Below are positions 38,118 to 47,289 of a stretch of 64,000 bases of DNA, in pieces. Within the stretch, counting starts at the first letter, position 1. Each line of letters starts with the position of its first letter. The stretch lies in the NCBI RefSeq assembly GCF_040371545.1, contig NZ_AP029048.1, positions 434,001 through 498,000 on the forward strand. The letters run 5' to 3'. The translations under genes were made by a program, and so were the position numbers. The DNA is from Synechococcus sp. M16CYN. GTDB taxonomy: Bacteria; Cyanobacteriota; Cyanobacteriia; PCC-6307; Cyanobiaceae. A model generated the notes under the pieces. It searched no databases and was not told the DNA's origin. It saw only the letters and a program-made list of their open reading frames with translations.

Positions 38118-38849
38118 TCTGCTTTTGTACGGTTCAAACACAGCTGGCTTGAATTATTTTTATCTCGGTACAGCGTGGGTGCCATACACAGAGTCGGCTT
38201 GTCTTGCACTATTGGTTGTTCTATTTGGGCCTCTCCTGAACCTGTAGGCATACTGGTATACGATTTTGGGGTCCCTCTGCGGCTGTGCTTAATAACCGTC
38301 GCCGGCATAAAGACAAAGGGCACTTTGAGTGGAGCCGATCAATCTAAGCCTCAACATTTGGATGTATTAATTGTCGTCTGATGCACCAGTAAATGAGATC
38401 GGTAACGCACAGGCTGCGTAAGCCAAAAATAAACTGCCTCTCCTTGTTTGATGTATAGATAAGCTCCTCAAGATTAAAAATAATGAGGCTCCCATTCTAT
38501 CAAAGTTTGTTATTATCTGCCATTACATCAATCTTTCTTAAACAGTTCAAAGTCCCGTAGTAGTGCAGTCAGCCTTTCAAGTTTTGATTTATGCGCAACG
38601 TAGTCTGTAGCGTGATGTAACCGTGCCCCGCATTAAACACATTGAGAACTCAGATGTATTCTTGGCCTGATACTCGTAGCGGAGCACCGAAGTATTTGAA
38701 AATCCATTGATCAAATGTCCCGGCGGACGCCTTAAACAACAGTTGTGTCGATACCCATCGATCTTTTGGTTGATGTTGAAGATTCGCATTGCTATGCTTA
38801 CGATTCGCCATGACCACTGCTTTGGACATATCGGCGGGAGCCTTGAAAC
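38118..38849. other. intergenic region between fabI and hisB
   Basis: About 730 bases. I find no frame that looks like a protein, although short open frames exist on both strands around 38100-38380 and 38590-38990; the latter overlaps hisB in antisense and is a shadow. Moderately AT-rich in the middle (38450-38560). No hairpin of terminator type was recognised after the fabI stop. Possibly decayed sequence. Confidence 0.3.
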
Positions 38850-39455
38850 ATGCGCACAGGGGAAATCCATCGCCATACCGGTGAGACTGACGTGAAAGTC
38901 CTTCTTAATCTGGAAGGCAGCGGTCAATGTCAAGTCAACACCGGTGTACCTTTCCTCGACCACATGCTCCACCAAATCAGTAGCCATGGCTTGATTGACT
39001 TAGTAGTCAACGCTGTGGGAGACACCCATATCGACGATCATCACACCAATGAAGATGTAGGTATTGCCGTGGGGCAGGCCCTTGGTCAGGCCTTGGGTGA
39101 TCGGAAGGGCATCCGTCGTTTTGGTCATTTTATAGCGCCTCTTGATGAAGCTTTGGTGCAGGTAGCCCTCGATTGTTCTGGTCGGCCTCATCTCAGCTAC
39201 GGGTTAGTGATCCCAACTCAGAAAATTGGTTCTTACGACACTGAATTGGTGAAGGAATTTTTTGTGGCGATGGTGAACAATAGTGGTCTCACGCTACATA
39301 TTCATCAACTAGATGGAGTAAATTCGCATCACCTTGTCGAGGCTTGTTTTAAAGCATTTGCTCGTGCATTACGCATGGCGATAGAAATTGATCCCCGCCG
39401 CGCTGGTGCAGTTCCAAGCAGCAAAGGCATTCTTGAGCAAGCTGGCGCGCATTGA
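38850..39455 (+). CDS. hisB: imidazoleglycerol-phosphate dehydratase
   Basis: Manganese-dependent dehydratase of histidine synthesis, 201 residues. Signature motifs: [20 protein letters not shown], the metal-binding [51 protein letters not shown] and [20 protein letters not shown], the second His-rich motif. Monofunctional: no phosphatase domain, as expected in cyanobacteria. It starts with ATG at 38850 ([17 protein letters not shown]). It is followed after 57 bases by a carotenoid oxygenase gene, unrelated in pathway. Confidence 0.96.
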   Translation: MRTGEIHRHTGETDVKVLLNLEGSGQCQVNTGVPFLDHMLHQISSHGLIDLVVNAVGDTHIDDHHTNEDVGIAVGQALGQALGDRKGIRRFGHFIAPLDEALVQVALDCSGRPHLSYGLVIPTQKIGSYDTELVKEFFVAMVNNSGLTLHIHQLDGVNSHHLVEACFKAFARALRMAIEIDPRRAGAVPSSKGILEQAGAH

Positions 39456-39512
39456 AATCTTCGAGCGATGCTCCACGTTTTGCAGTCTTTTACGAGATGA
39501 TGAGGCTCGCAG

Positions 39513-41006
39513 GTGTCCTTGTCCGTGACCATTACCCCTACTCGTATTTATAGCCGCGAGGATTGGTCGAGCGCTTTCGTTAATGTGCAGGAGGAACTCA
39601 CAAACGTGACGCTTAATCCGGCGCGTGGTGAAATCCCCACAGACCTGAAAGGCACATTCTATCGAAATGGCCCCGGTCGCCTGGAACGCAATGGTTATCG
39701 GGTTCATCACCCTTTTGATGGTGACGGCATGATTGCCGCGATGCGCTTTGAGAATGGTGCTGTTGCCTTTACAAATCGGTTCGTCCGCACAGAAGGCTGG
39801 CTCGCGGAGGAAAAGGCCGGCAAAGTCCTCTATCGCGGTGTCTTCGGGAGTCAAAAACCCGGTGGACGCTTCTCTAATGCTTTTGATCTGCGGTTAAAGA
39901 ATATTGCCAACACCAATGTGGTGCGGCTCGGCGACCAACTTTTGGCTTTGTGGGAAGCAGCAGAGCCTTACACAATGGATCCCGTCAGTCTCGACACCCG
40001 TGGTTTGTCACATCTGAATGGTGTGCTGAAAAAGGGAGAATCCTTCAGTGCGCACCCACGCTTCGATCCCAGTCATCAAGAACGCCCACGCATGGTGACC
40101 TTTGGTGTGAAGACATTCCCTCCATTTCCTAGTAGCACTATTCGTTTAATGGAGTTCGCCACCGACGGTCCCGATGCTGGCGCACTTCTCAACGACCGTT
40201 CGGATAAATTCCCGTGCTTTGCATTTCTGCATGATTTTGCAATTACACCCAATTGGGCTGTATTTCTGCAAAATAGTCTCTCGTTCGATCCTTTCCCCTT
40301 TGTGACCGGTAGGAAAGGGGCGGCGCAGTGCTTAGCCTCACGGCCCGGGGGTAAAGGACAATTTTGGTTGATTCCTCGTGACTCTGGTCGTTTCGCTGGC
40401 AAAGAACCCCTAATCATTAAGGCACCTAGCGGCTTTGTTTTTCACCACTTAAATGCTTTTGAGGAAGGTAATGACATTATTATCGATAGCATAGTCTACG
40501 ATAGCTTCCCGCTAATTGGCCCGGACGACGATTTTACTCAGGTTGATTTCGATAACCTTCCAGAAGGAATTTTACATCGCTGTCATTTAGATTTGAGCCG
40601 TAGGATTGTTCAAAAAAATGAGCGAATCACAAGTCGCACTTGTGAGTTTGCCATGGTTAATCCCCTGCGTCAGGGGCTGTCAGCTCGCTATGCATGGATG
40701 GCTGTAGCCGAACGAGAGGTTGGCAATGATCCGCTACAGGCAATCCAGAAACTTGACCTAATTACAGGGAATACGAGGACGTGGAGTGCAGCACCCCGAG
40801 GATTTGTGAGCGAACCGTTAATGGTTAGTCGCCCTGGAGTATCAGTAGAAGATGATGGCTGGGTGCTAGATATAGTCTGGAACGGAGCACGCAAGGCTTC
40901 TGATTTAGTCATCCTGGACGCTAGTGATCTATCCGAGGTGGCTTTGTTTGAACTGCCCTTGGCGATACCCCACGGCCTGCACGGCAGTTGGGCTGAGTTC
41001 CCTTGA
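39513..41006 (+). CDS. carotenoid oxygenase (RPE65/CCD family)
   Basis: Non-haem iron dioxygenase that cleaves carotenoids or apocarotenoids to aldehydes such as retinal. Family features: GEIPTDLKGTFYRNGPGRLE, VHHPFDGDGMI, FSAHPRFDP, the iron ligands expected in FLHDFAITPNWAVFLQN, FVFHHLNAFEEGNDI and the C-terminal IPHGLHGSW. Together these give the four conserved histidines of the seven-bladed propeller. Length 497 is typical of cyanobacterial enzymes. Start is GTG at 39513. Substrate (carotenoid versus apocarotenoid) cannot be read from sequence by eye. Not obviously co-transcribed with hisB, though on the same strand. Confidence 0.92.
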   Translation: MSLSVTITPTRIYSREDWSSAFVNVQEELTNVTLNPARGEIPTDLKGTFYRNGPGRLERNGYRVHHPFDGDGMIAAMRFENGAVAFTNRFVRTEGWLAEEKAGKVLYRGVFGSQKPGGRFSNAFDLRLKNIANTNVVRLGDQLLALWEAAEPYTMDPVSLDTRGLSHLNGVLKKGESFSAHPRFDPSHQERPRMVTFGVKTFPPFPSSTIRLMEFATDGPDAGALLNDRSDKFPCFAFLHDFAITPNWAVFLQNSLSFDPFPFVTGRKGAAQCLASRPGGKGQFWLIPRDSGRFAGKEPLIIKAPSGFVFHHLNAFEEGNDIIIDSIVYDSFPLIGPDDDFTQVDFDNLPEGILHRCHLDLSRRIVQKNERITSRTCEFAMVNPLRQGLSARYAWMAVAEREVGNDPLQAIQKLDLITGNTRTWSAAPRGFVSEPLMVSRPGVSVEDDGWVLDIVWNGARKASDLVILDASDLSEVALFELPLAIPHGLHGSWAEFP

Positions 41007-42349
41007 ATCTAGCTGAATTTTCTAGTTGTTGCTTTTTATTCAACAAGTCTTATGGCCGCCGTTAGATAGCTTTTTCAGTCATTTACTGGAATGAAGAAGT
41101 GAAAAAATATGTTTAAAGCTTTAATTTAGATGAAAATATGACTTACCAAAGTTCAGAGTTAAACACATGTTTTAGTCATGTTAATATTGAGTGAGGTGAT
41201 TTTTACTATCAGCTTATCGTGTTGCCAGTATCGACTTACACTTCGTGGCTTAAACACTATCAAACTATTATCAACGTTAGGAACGGATTAATTCCTGCCA
41301 AAATATGAGCTCTTCAATATTAAGCGTATGTATCATTTATATAAAAGATGATCGATAATCTAATATCTTTAAGAAGAAAGAACATTGGCTTTCTTAAAAC
41401 TGTGCTAAATAAGGTTAAAGATAGGTTATTGGGTTGTAGGTCAATATAAAGCCAATTTATGCATAGGCAGTGCTCAAATCAGCTTATATCGTAACACCAA
41501 TGCAGCAATGTTTGATAGTAAGTTGCATTTTTGTTTAATGCGTGAGTTCGTATGAACAGGGATTTTTGTCTATACGGTAAATTCAATATTTAACCGGTTT
41601 ATCTGGTCGGGTATAAGTAGCAGATGGCCATGATTTTTCGTAGATTTTCATTATTCGCTTTCTTAAAAGGGAGAGAAAATGTGACATTCATATCACTGCA
41701 AAACTACATATGAAGGCGTGCAAATAAAGTTGCTATGTTGAATGGCTGAATTTGAGTACATCATCCATATTCTTTGCATGATGATTTAAACATTATTTTA
41801 TCTTTTTGTGCTAATTGTTTTTACTAATTATTAATCAATAGCGATGAGTAGATGTGTGGATTTATATTAGACTTTATAAAGTAATTTATAGATATGTGGC
41901 AGAACATTTGTATGAAAACTATCTATTCTGATGATCTGGGTGGGTCGTGCTAATGGGCGATTATAGTATTTACTTTGTAAAGCTTATTGCTATAAAAAAA
42001 TTGTCAAACTCTCTTTTCTTAAGATTATCATTTAACTTTGGTCATGCCTATAATTAGCTAATGCGCTTGAAATCTGTTGGCGCGTTATGTGTGAATTAAA
42101 TTCCTAGCACGCCACTTAGAACAAGAACAACAGAGTTGAAGTCATTAGCTAGATTCCAAATTCTAGCGGTAAAAATCACTGTTAAGAATTTTGATTTAAC
42201 CCTCGATAGTAAATACCGCAAATTTTGTAATAGACCTCTTCGATTTTCCTTCAGATTCTTATTGGCTACGACTCCACTCTCGAAGCAATCCTCTAGACAA
42301 TTGTCGAAACGCACAGATTCCGCCCCGATCATTAATCATCATCAACAAA
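41007..42349. other. long AT-rich non-coding region
   Basis: About 1.3 kb between two genes that converge on it. It is AT-rich and densely interrupted by stops in the frames I followed. A 78-codon minus frame at 42096-42332 and a 98-codon plus frame at 42136-42432 overlap each other and part of the phosphohexomutase end; neither looks like a protein family. No tRNA, repeat array or obvious hairpin seen. Either decayed genes or an unrecognised RNA. Confidence 0.4.
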
Positions 42350-43834
42350 TTACAAGCGCTTATCCTTTAACCATGTCGCTTCCGCAAATTGTCTTGCCCA
42401 ATCTAGAACAGCCCCAACTCGACCAGAGCTAGGTCCCTCGCAGTACAGGCGCAATAATGGTTCAGTGCCCGATAAGCGTAACATCAACCAGTGGTTCGGT
42501 CCCATTCTTAGCTTGATGCCATCAGTTCGAATGATCTCTTCAACAGCCTGTCCGGCTACCTCCTGCGGAGTGGTATCGGCTAGTAGATGCTCCAGCCGCT
42601 GGCGAGCATCCATATCGGCGAGACGCAGATCGAGCCGGTTGTAATGGCTGACTCCACCATGTTGTTCTTGAAGAGCCGTTAGTCGTGCTCCGAGCGGTAA
42701 TCCTTCTTCAACTAAAGCTTCTAGAACTAGTATAGCAGCATAAAGAGCATCCCGTTCAGGTAAATGCATGCCAAACCCCACTCCTCCTGACTCCTCTCCA
42801 CCAATCAGGACGTCCCCGGTTAATATTTCCGCCGCGATATACTTGAATCCGACTGCTAACTCGAGAACCTCACGTCCTTGTGCTTTAGCAACCGACTGCA
42901 TCAGATCTGAGCCGCTTACGGTTTTCACTATGGAACCAGGGAACTGCCGGACGCGAGCTAGGTGATCAATAAGTAACGGTATCAGTAGCTGGGTGCTGCA
43001 AAATCGGCCCGTCTCATCGATGGCTGCGATCCGATCGCCGTCACCATCAAATACCAGCCCCACTGCAGGGGTACCCACTGCTGTGGAGGCTTGAACAGCG
43101 GTAATAATTTCCTGCAGGTACGGACTCAAAGGTTCGGGGGGATGACCCCCAAAGAGTGGGTCGCGTTCGCTACGTATCTCTTCGACCCATCCGTTTGCTT
43201 TAGAACCCAGTAGCTCTGAAATACAGCCGGCGGCTGAGCCGTGCATCGGATCAACTATTACCTTCAAGTTCATCGCTTTGAGCCCGTCCACAATTGAGGC
43301 TAGGCCAAGCTTGTGGCGGAGTCCGTCTAAGTGCTCTTGCCTTCCTTGAAATCGTGGAACCTTTGCTTGGATAGGAACCGTAATTCCCCCGGCAGCTAGA
43401 CGCCGTTCGACTGCGGCTGTAAAATCATCTTCCACAGATCCTCCGAAAGGACCTTTGATTTTGAGTCCTAGCCATTCTGGAGGGTTATGGCTTGCCGTAA
43501 TCACGAGGGCACCTAGAGCTTGACGCTCAACGACTGCCCAACTACAAGCAGGTGTTGGCACCGGAGTGTCTGTGAGAAGAGGCTCAAGCTCGCATCCATA
43601 CACAGCTGCAGCGATCGCTTCTGCCATTTCGGGTGCCAGGAAGCGACGGTCATGGCCGATTACCACTGTGCGGCTGTTGAAACCTTCAGGGGAGCGGTAG
43701 GCCAACTCTTGAGCAGCGGCGGCAGCCACGGGGAGAAGACGTTCCAACGTGATGTCTACCCCTAATACTCCGCGCCAACCATCTGTGCCGAATTGAATCG
43801 GAGTAGGGCCGAGAGGTAATGGAGCCGATGCCAT
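42350..43834 (-). CDS. phosphoglucomutase/phosphomannomutase family protein
   Basis: Alpha-D-phosphohexomutase of 494 residues. Motifs: IQFGTDGWRGVLGVDITLER N-terminal, the phospho-serine loop LGALVITASHNPPEWLGLKI, the metal-binding DGDGDRIAAIDETG, the sugar-specificity loop LIGGEESGGVGFGMHLPERD (GGEESGG fits glucose/mannose-type enzymes), and the C-terminal phosphate-binding LRLSGTEPLLRLYCEGP. It should interconvert hexose-1- and hexose-6-phosphates, feeding UDP- or GDP-sugar synthesis for glycogen and envelope polymers, which fits the sugar genes elsewhere in the window. Exact substrate is not decidable. Divergent from the RecB-like nuclease gene. Confidence 0.9.
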   Translation of the reverse strand: MASAPLPLGPTPIQFGTDGWRGVLGVDITLERLLPVAAAAAQELAYRSPEGFNSRTVVIGHDRRFLAPEMAEAIAAAVYGCELEPLLTDTPVPTPACSWAVVERQALGALVITASHNPPEWLGLKIKGPFGGSVEDDFTAAVERRLAAGGITVPIQAKVPRFQGRQEHLDGLRHKLGLASIVDGLKAMNLKVIVDPMHGSAAGCISELLGSKANGWVEEIRSERDPLFGGHPPEPLSPYLQEIITAVQASTAVGTPAVGLVFDGDGDRIAAIDETGRFCSTQLLIPLLIDHLARVRQFPGSIVKTVSGSDLMQSVAKAQGREVLELAVGFKYIAAEILTGDVLIGGEESGGVGFGMHLPERDALYAAILVLEALVEEGLPLGARLTALQEQHGGVSHYNRLDLRLADMDARQRLEHLLADTTPQEVAGQAVEEIIRTDGIKLRMGPNHWLMLRLSGTEPLLRLYCEGPSSGRVGAVLDWARQFAEATWLKDKRL

Positions 43835-43891
43835 GGCGACATCTTGACAAGGTGGAGGGTTTAGCAGCTCGCAGTCGCCTAGGGTCGATCA

Positions 43892-45415
43892 ATGGGTGCT
43901 ACTCCGTTTGCCGACAATGTTCTGACAGATCGGCTGCTGCGCAGTTGGTTGCGTTGCCGCCGTAAGGCTTGGCTTGACTGTCATGGCGATGCAGATGAAC
44001 GGCACTGGACAGCTCATCGCAACCTTTTACTTGATAATCAGCAGCGGTGTTTCATCGCGTTGTTGACCGATAAGCCAGGCCATGGTGAAGCAGCTTGTGC
44101 CGCTGGTCAAGAGGGGGTAGTTGGTTTGCGATTGAAAGGGCCTGGGCCCTCTGGGGAGCGCCTAGAGGCTCATCCCCCTTTGCTAATCCGGGTGAATGGG
44201 CAGAGCCGTTGGGGTGCTTTTGCATATCAGCCTGTACTTGCGCGTCAGGGAAGACGGATGACTCGGGAGCACCAGTTGTCATTGGCCTTAATGGGACATC
44301 TATTAGAGCAGTACCAGCAGGGGCCTGTACCGGAGTTATTGGTGATTGGTGGGGGAGGACGGCCTTTGGAGCAGGATCGAATCAAGTTGACCAGTGGTCT
44401 CCGGAAGCAACTATACAAGGCACTGAGAAAACTCCGTATCGATTTAGCTCGACCTCAGCCACCCCCTCTAGCAGCGGATCGCCGTAAGTGCACGCTCTGC
44501 GGTTGGAAAGAAAGCTGCAACCGCATTGCTGTGACTAACGGACATCTAAGCGAGGTAAGTGGTATTGGTTCGAAACGTCAAGACATATTGCAGAAGCTGG
44601 GGATTAATGCTCTCAAAGACCTCGCTTTGGCCGATCCAGATTGGTTGACTACTCAAATGGAACGCCACGGAGAGCACCAAGGAAAGGTGGCCCGAACTTT
44701 GGTAGCCCAGGCGATAGTTCAGTGTGATGGCCGTGCGGAACGTCTTGGACTCTCCCCTGCTCTCCCTGAACTTGACAGTGCTCCAGGCGTTCTGCTCTAC
44801 GACATCGAGTCGGACCCAGACGTAGGTCATGATTTTCTACATGGCTTTCTGCGTCTACCGCGTCAAAGTGATGATCAGTGGGATCTTGCAGTGGCTTCCT
44901 ACTGTCCACTATTGGTACTAGCTGAGCACGGAGAGCACAGCAGTTGGTCACGTCTGCAGCGGCTACTCAATCGATATGAAGGATGGCCGATTCTTCATTA
45001 CGGCGAAACCGAAACTATTTCATTGAGACGAATGGCGCATAGTCAGGGTGCCTCCGACACACAGTTGGGTCGATTAGAACGGCGATTAATTGATGTACAT
45101 GCAAGGATTCGCAGTCACTGGCGTTTACCCCTAAGCAGTTACGGACTGAAGTCTGTGGCAGCATGGCGAGGATTTAGTTGGAAACAAACCCGCGTTGACG
45201 GAGCCAGATCGTTACTTTGGTGGCGTCAATGGTTAGGAGAAGGTCCTGAACGACGAGGAAGCCTTCATAACCTAGGCTGGATTTTCGCTTATAACCGCGA
45301 TGATTGTCTGGCTACTTGGACGGTGGCAGCATGGCTACTGGAACAAGATAGGCTGTTGCACCGGCATCAGCAGCCTGCTGGCAGAGATTCAAAGGCTGGC
45401 AGGGAGTTGAGCTGA
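43892..45415 (+). CDS. TM0106-family RecB-like putative nuclease
   Basis: 507 residues. An N-terminal RecB/Cas4-like part starts LLRSWLRCRRKAWLDCHGDA and ends at a Cys cluster, KCTLCGWKESCN. One N-terminal Cys plus CxxCx5C is the layout of iron-sulfur-bound nuclease domains of Cas4/AddB type. Next is a helix-hairpin-helix-like LSEVSGIGSKRQDILQKLGI, then an RNase H-like exonuclease domain with the acidic strand VLLYDIESDPDV (DxE) and a late YNRDDCLATW. This order is that of the TM0106 family, whose role in vivo is unknown but presumed in nucleic-acid processing. No CRISPR array accompanies it. The 3' end overlaps the convergent ygfZ-like gene by 49 bases. Confidence 0.85.
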   Translation: MGATPFADNVLTDRLLRSWLRCRRKAWLDCHGDADERHWTAHRNLLLDNQQRCFIALLTDKPGHGEAACAAGQEGVVGLRLKGPGPSGERLEAHPPLLIRVNGQSRWGAFAYQPVLARQGRRMTREHQLSLALMGHLLEQYQQGPVPELLVIGGGGRPLEQDRIKLTSGLRKQLYKALRKLRIDLARPQPPPLAADRRKCTLCGWKESCNRIAVTNGHLSEVSGIGSKRQDILQKLGINALKDLALADPDWLTTQMERHGEHQGKVARTLVAQAIVQCDGRAERLGLSPALPELDSAPGVLLYDIESDPDVGHDFLHGFLRLPRQSDDQWDLAVASYCPLLVLAEHGEHSSWSRLQRLLNRYEGWPILHYGETETISLRRMAHSQGASDTQLGRLERRLIDVHARIRSHWRLPLSSYGLKSVAAWRGFSWKQTRVDGARSLLWWRQWLGEGPERRGSLHNLGWIFAYNRDDCLATWTVAAWLLEQDRLLHRHQQPAGRDSKAGRELS

Positions 45416-46167
45416 ACAGGTTGGCCACTCGGTCCGTCTAGCACTTCTGCGTCGAGATGTCGACGTCGCACTAGAGCGAGGCCGATCGAACCGTGTGGTG
45501 TGTTCAAAACACTGGTAATCGTTGCTGCTAGCTCACCGTTGTAGCTCATGGTGTCGCGAACAGCTAGTTGGGTGCCGCTACTCCACCCCCTGAGCTGCTG
45601 TTTAACTTTGCCGAGTCTTGCAAGCTTCGCTACGACCTCCTGGCCGAGGTAACACCCTTTATTAAGATCCACCCGATCGGAGAGACCTAACTCAAATGGA
45701 TTGGCATTGGCCTTCAGCTCTCCAGGGCCAATCGCCAGCCCTTGGTCAATACGCCAGTATTCTAATTGTTGAGAATTCGCAGGTTGGCTAGTCCAATCTC
45801 GAGGCAATGAGGATTGAGGTTTGAGCCACAATGCTGCACTTTTAGTAAGGAGTTGCTGAATACGCCGTTGCTTGCTCATAGGACGTAAACGCACGCGATC
45901 TGTGGGAAAAATCACCTGGCTGAATCCCTGCTCTAACGCAGACGAGTCTCCAGCCAGAACGAGGACATCAGCACCGTTGCGATCAAGACGAACTTCTAGC
46001 AAAGCCCTTAAGTGCCCTGTAGTGGTTAGCCAACAACTCTGAACCAATGCTCCGTCTAGTGCGTTGGCGATATTAGCGCTGGTTTGCCCTTGGAGAAAGC
46101 TGCAGGCACTCTCGCCTTCTAGTCTCAGCAATGGAAATACAGCATCCCAGTGAAGGTTTTTACTCAT
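45367..46167 (-). CDS. ygfZ: YgfZ/GcvT-family folate-binding protein
   Basis: 266 residues. The diagnostic motif [20 protein letters not shown] (KGCYxGQE) is present, preceded by LSDRVDLN. The N-terminal [20 protein letters not shown] followed by GQTSANI is the usual start of YgfZ proteins. They bind tetrahydrofolate and help assemble or repair iron-sulfur clusters, including for tRNA methylthiotransferase. The start overlaps the pyrE stop by four bases (46164-46167), so it is translationally coupled to pyrE. Its 3' end overlaps the convergent nuclease gene. Confidence 0.9.
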   Translation of the reverse strand: MSKNLHWDAVFPLLRLEGESACSFLQGQTSANIANALDGALVQSCWLTTTGHLRALLEVRLDRNGADVLVLAGDSSALEQGFSQVIFPTDRVRLRPMSKQRRIQQLLTKSAALWLKPQSSLPRDWTSQPANSQQLEYWRIDQGLAIGPGELKANANPFELGLSDRVDLNKGCYLGQEVVAKLARLGKVKQQLRGWSSGTQLAVRDTMSYNGELAATITSVLNTPHGSIGLALVRRRHLDAEVLDGPSGQPVQLNSLPAFESLPAGC

Positions 46168-46748
46168 CTATTCAGCTTTGCTGCACATATGGAGATTTCT
46201 GAGAGGCGGTACAGGCTGATTAGTTCAAGGCCTGCCGCCTCAATGGAGGCGGCTCCTCCTTCTTCGCGGTCTACGATCGTGACCACGCGAGTCACTGCGT
46301 AACCTGCCTCGCGCAGTTGCTTAACGGCTTTCAGGGATGATCCCCCGGTCGTGACAACATCTTCTAACACTGTTATTACGGCACCGGGTTGAGGAAGAGG
46401 ACCTTCGAGCCAAGTACCTGTTCCGTGGTCTTTAGCTTCTTTTCGGACGATGAGCGCATCCAAGTCTTGGTTGGCTAGGGATGCAGCCATGGCCACCCCA
46501 CTCACCAGAGGGTCGGCTCCAAGGGTGAGCCCTGCGACGGCAACGGCTTTCGCATCTACATAATTCAACATCGCAGTGCTGATTAGGGAAAGCCCCGTAC
46601 CACTCAAACTGACGGGCTTGCAATTCACATAGTACCTGCTCTGGCGTCCAGAAGCCAAGGTAAAGTCGCCGCGTTGGTATGCATACAAAGCCAAGCGCCT
46701 TGTTAGTTCGCCGCGCTGCTCCTCGGAGAGTCCGGGCAAAGTAGGCAT
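46164..46748 (-). CDS. pyrE: orotate phosphoribosyltransferase
   Basis: Pyrimidine synthesis enzyme joining orotate to PRPP. 194 residues with [20 protein letters not shown] (the substrate-binding FxLxSGxxSxYYxxxK), [38 protein letters not shown] and the PRPP loop [20 protein letters not shown]. First gene of a two-gene leftward unit with ygfZ. Start ATG at 46748. Confidence 0.94.
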   Translation of the reverse strand: MPTLPGLSEEQRGELTRRLALYAYQRGDFTLASGRQSRYYVNCKPVSLSGTGLSLISTAMLNYVDAKAVAVAGLTLGADPLVSGVAMAASLANQDLDALIVRKEAKDHGTGTWLEGPLPQPGAVITVLEDVVTTGGSSLKAVKQLREAGYAVTRVVTIVDREEGGAASIEAAGLELISLYRLSEISICAAKLNR

Positions 46749-47203
46749 AAGGTCAACCGGTTGTCATAAGGTTCCTTCCAGCTTGCGATAGTAGGGCCGG
46801 GATTTGTTTTGATGCTCCTAGATCTGGTTTCAACCTCATTCGTAGCATCTGGCTGCCGTGGCTGATTTTGCTAGGTAAGTCTGCATAAATGAAATGGTTT
46901 CTATCCGGCCTTGGAGGCTCCTAACTAGCTAATGCTAGTCTACTACCGATGACGAAAAGCTTTGATACGACCCAAGCAATCATAAGATCCGTTGATTCGA
47001 ACAATTAGCTATTGACGGTTAGGTCTTCATTAGCTTCAAACGGATTCAAGTCTGGCAGTTACACTGAATTGGGAGCATCATTACAACACAAAGCTTTTTG
47101 GTCTTATTTCACAAGTTGAGCTTTAACCTTACCTGGAGCTTTGAAATCGTCCAAGACGAATGAGCCTTCTTCCAGCGTTGCTCCTGTGATAACACTGCCT
47201 AAG
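46749..47203. other. intergenic region upstream of tRNA gene, with a short coding remnant
   Basis: About 450 bases. Mostly stop-dense. Immediately left of the tRNA gene, on the minus strand from about 47200 down to a TAA at 47104-47106, there is a protein-like reading containing GATLEEGSFVLDDFKAPGKV and ending QLVK. It has no start codon and its 5' side runs into the tRNA, so it looks like the stranded C-terminal end of a lost gene. The pyrE promoter must lie at the left end. Confidence 0.3.
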
Positions 47204-47276
47204 GGGGGTCTAGCAATCTGGTGAATGCAGCGAACTCATAATTCGCCTGAGGCGGGTTCGATCCCCGCGACCCCCA
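47204..47276 (+). tRNA. tRNA with CAU anticodon, probably elongator tRNA-Met
   Basis: 73 bases that fold completely: acceptor stem GGGGGTC (47204-47210) pairs with GACCCCC (47269-47275), discriminator A at 47276. D arm about 47213-47228 with GCA/TGC stem and a GG in the loop. Anticodon stem GCGAA/TTCGC (47230-47234, 47242-47246) with loop CTCATAA, anticodon CAT at 47237-47239. T stem GCGGG/CCCGC with TTCGATC loop. G1-C72 pairing argues against initiator tRNA. Elongator Met is most likely; tRNA-Ile with lysidine-modified CAU remains possible. CCA is not encoded, in keeping with the CCA-adding enzyme in the window. Confidence 0.93.
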
Positions 47277-47289
47277 TTGAAGTCACCTG

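Noticed and set aside
42096-42332. 78-codon minus-strand frame just after the phosphohexomutase stop
   Set aside because: Overlaps an equally long plus-strand frame, has no family character, and lies in the AT-rich gap; not enough to call a gene.
44052-44830. Several 76-130 codon frames inside the RecB-like nuclease gene
   Set aside because: All are shadows of a well-supported 507-residue coding frame.
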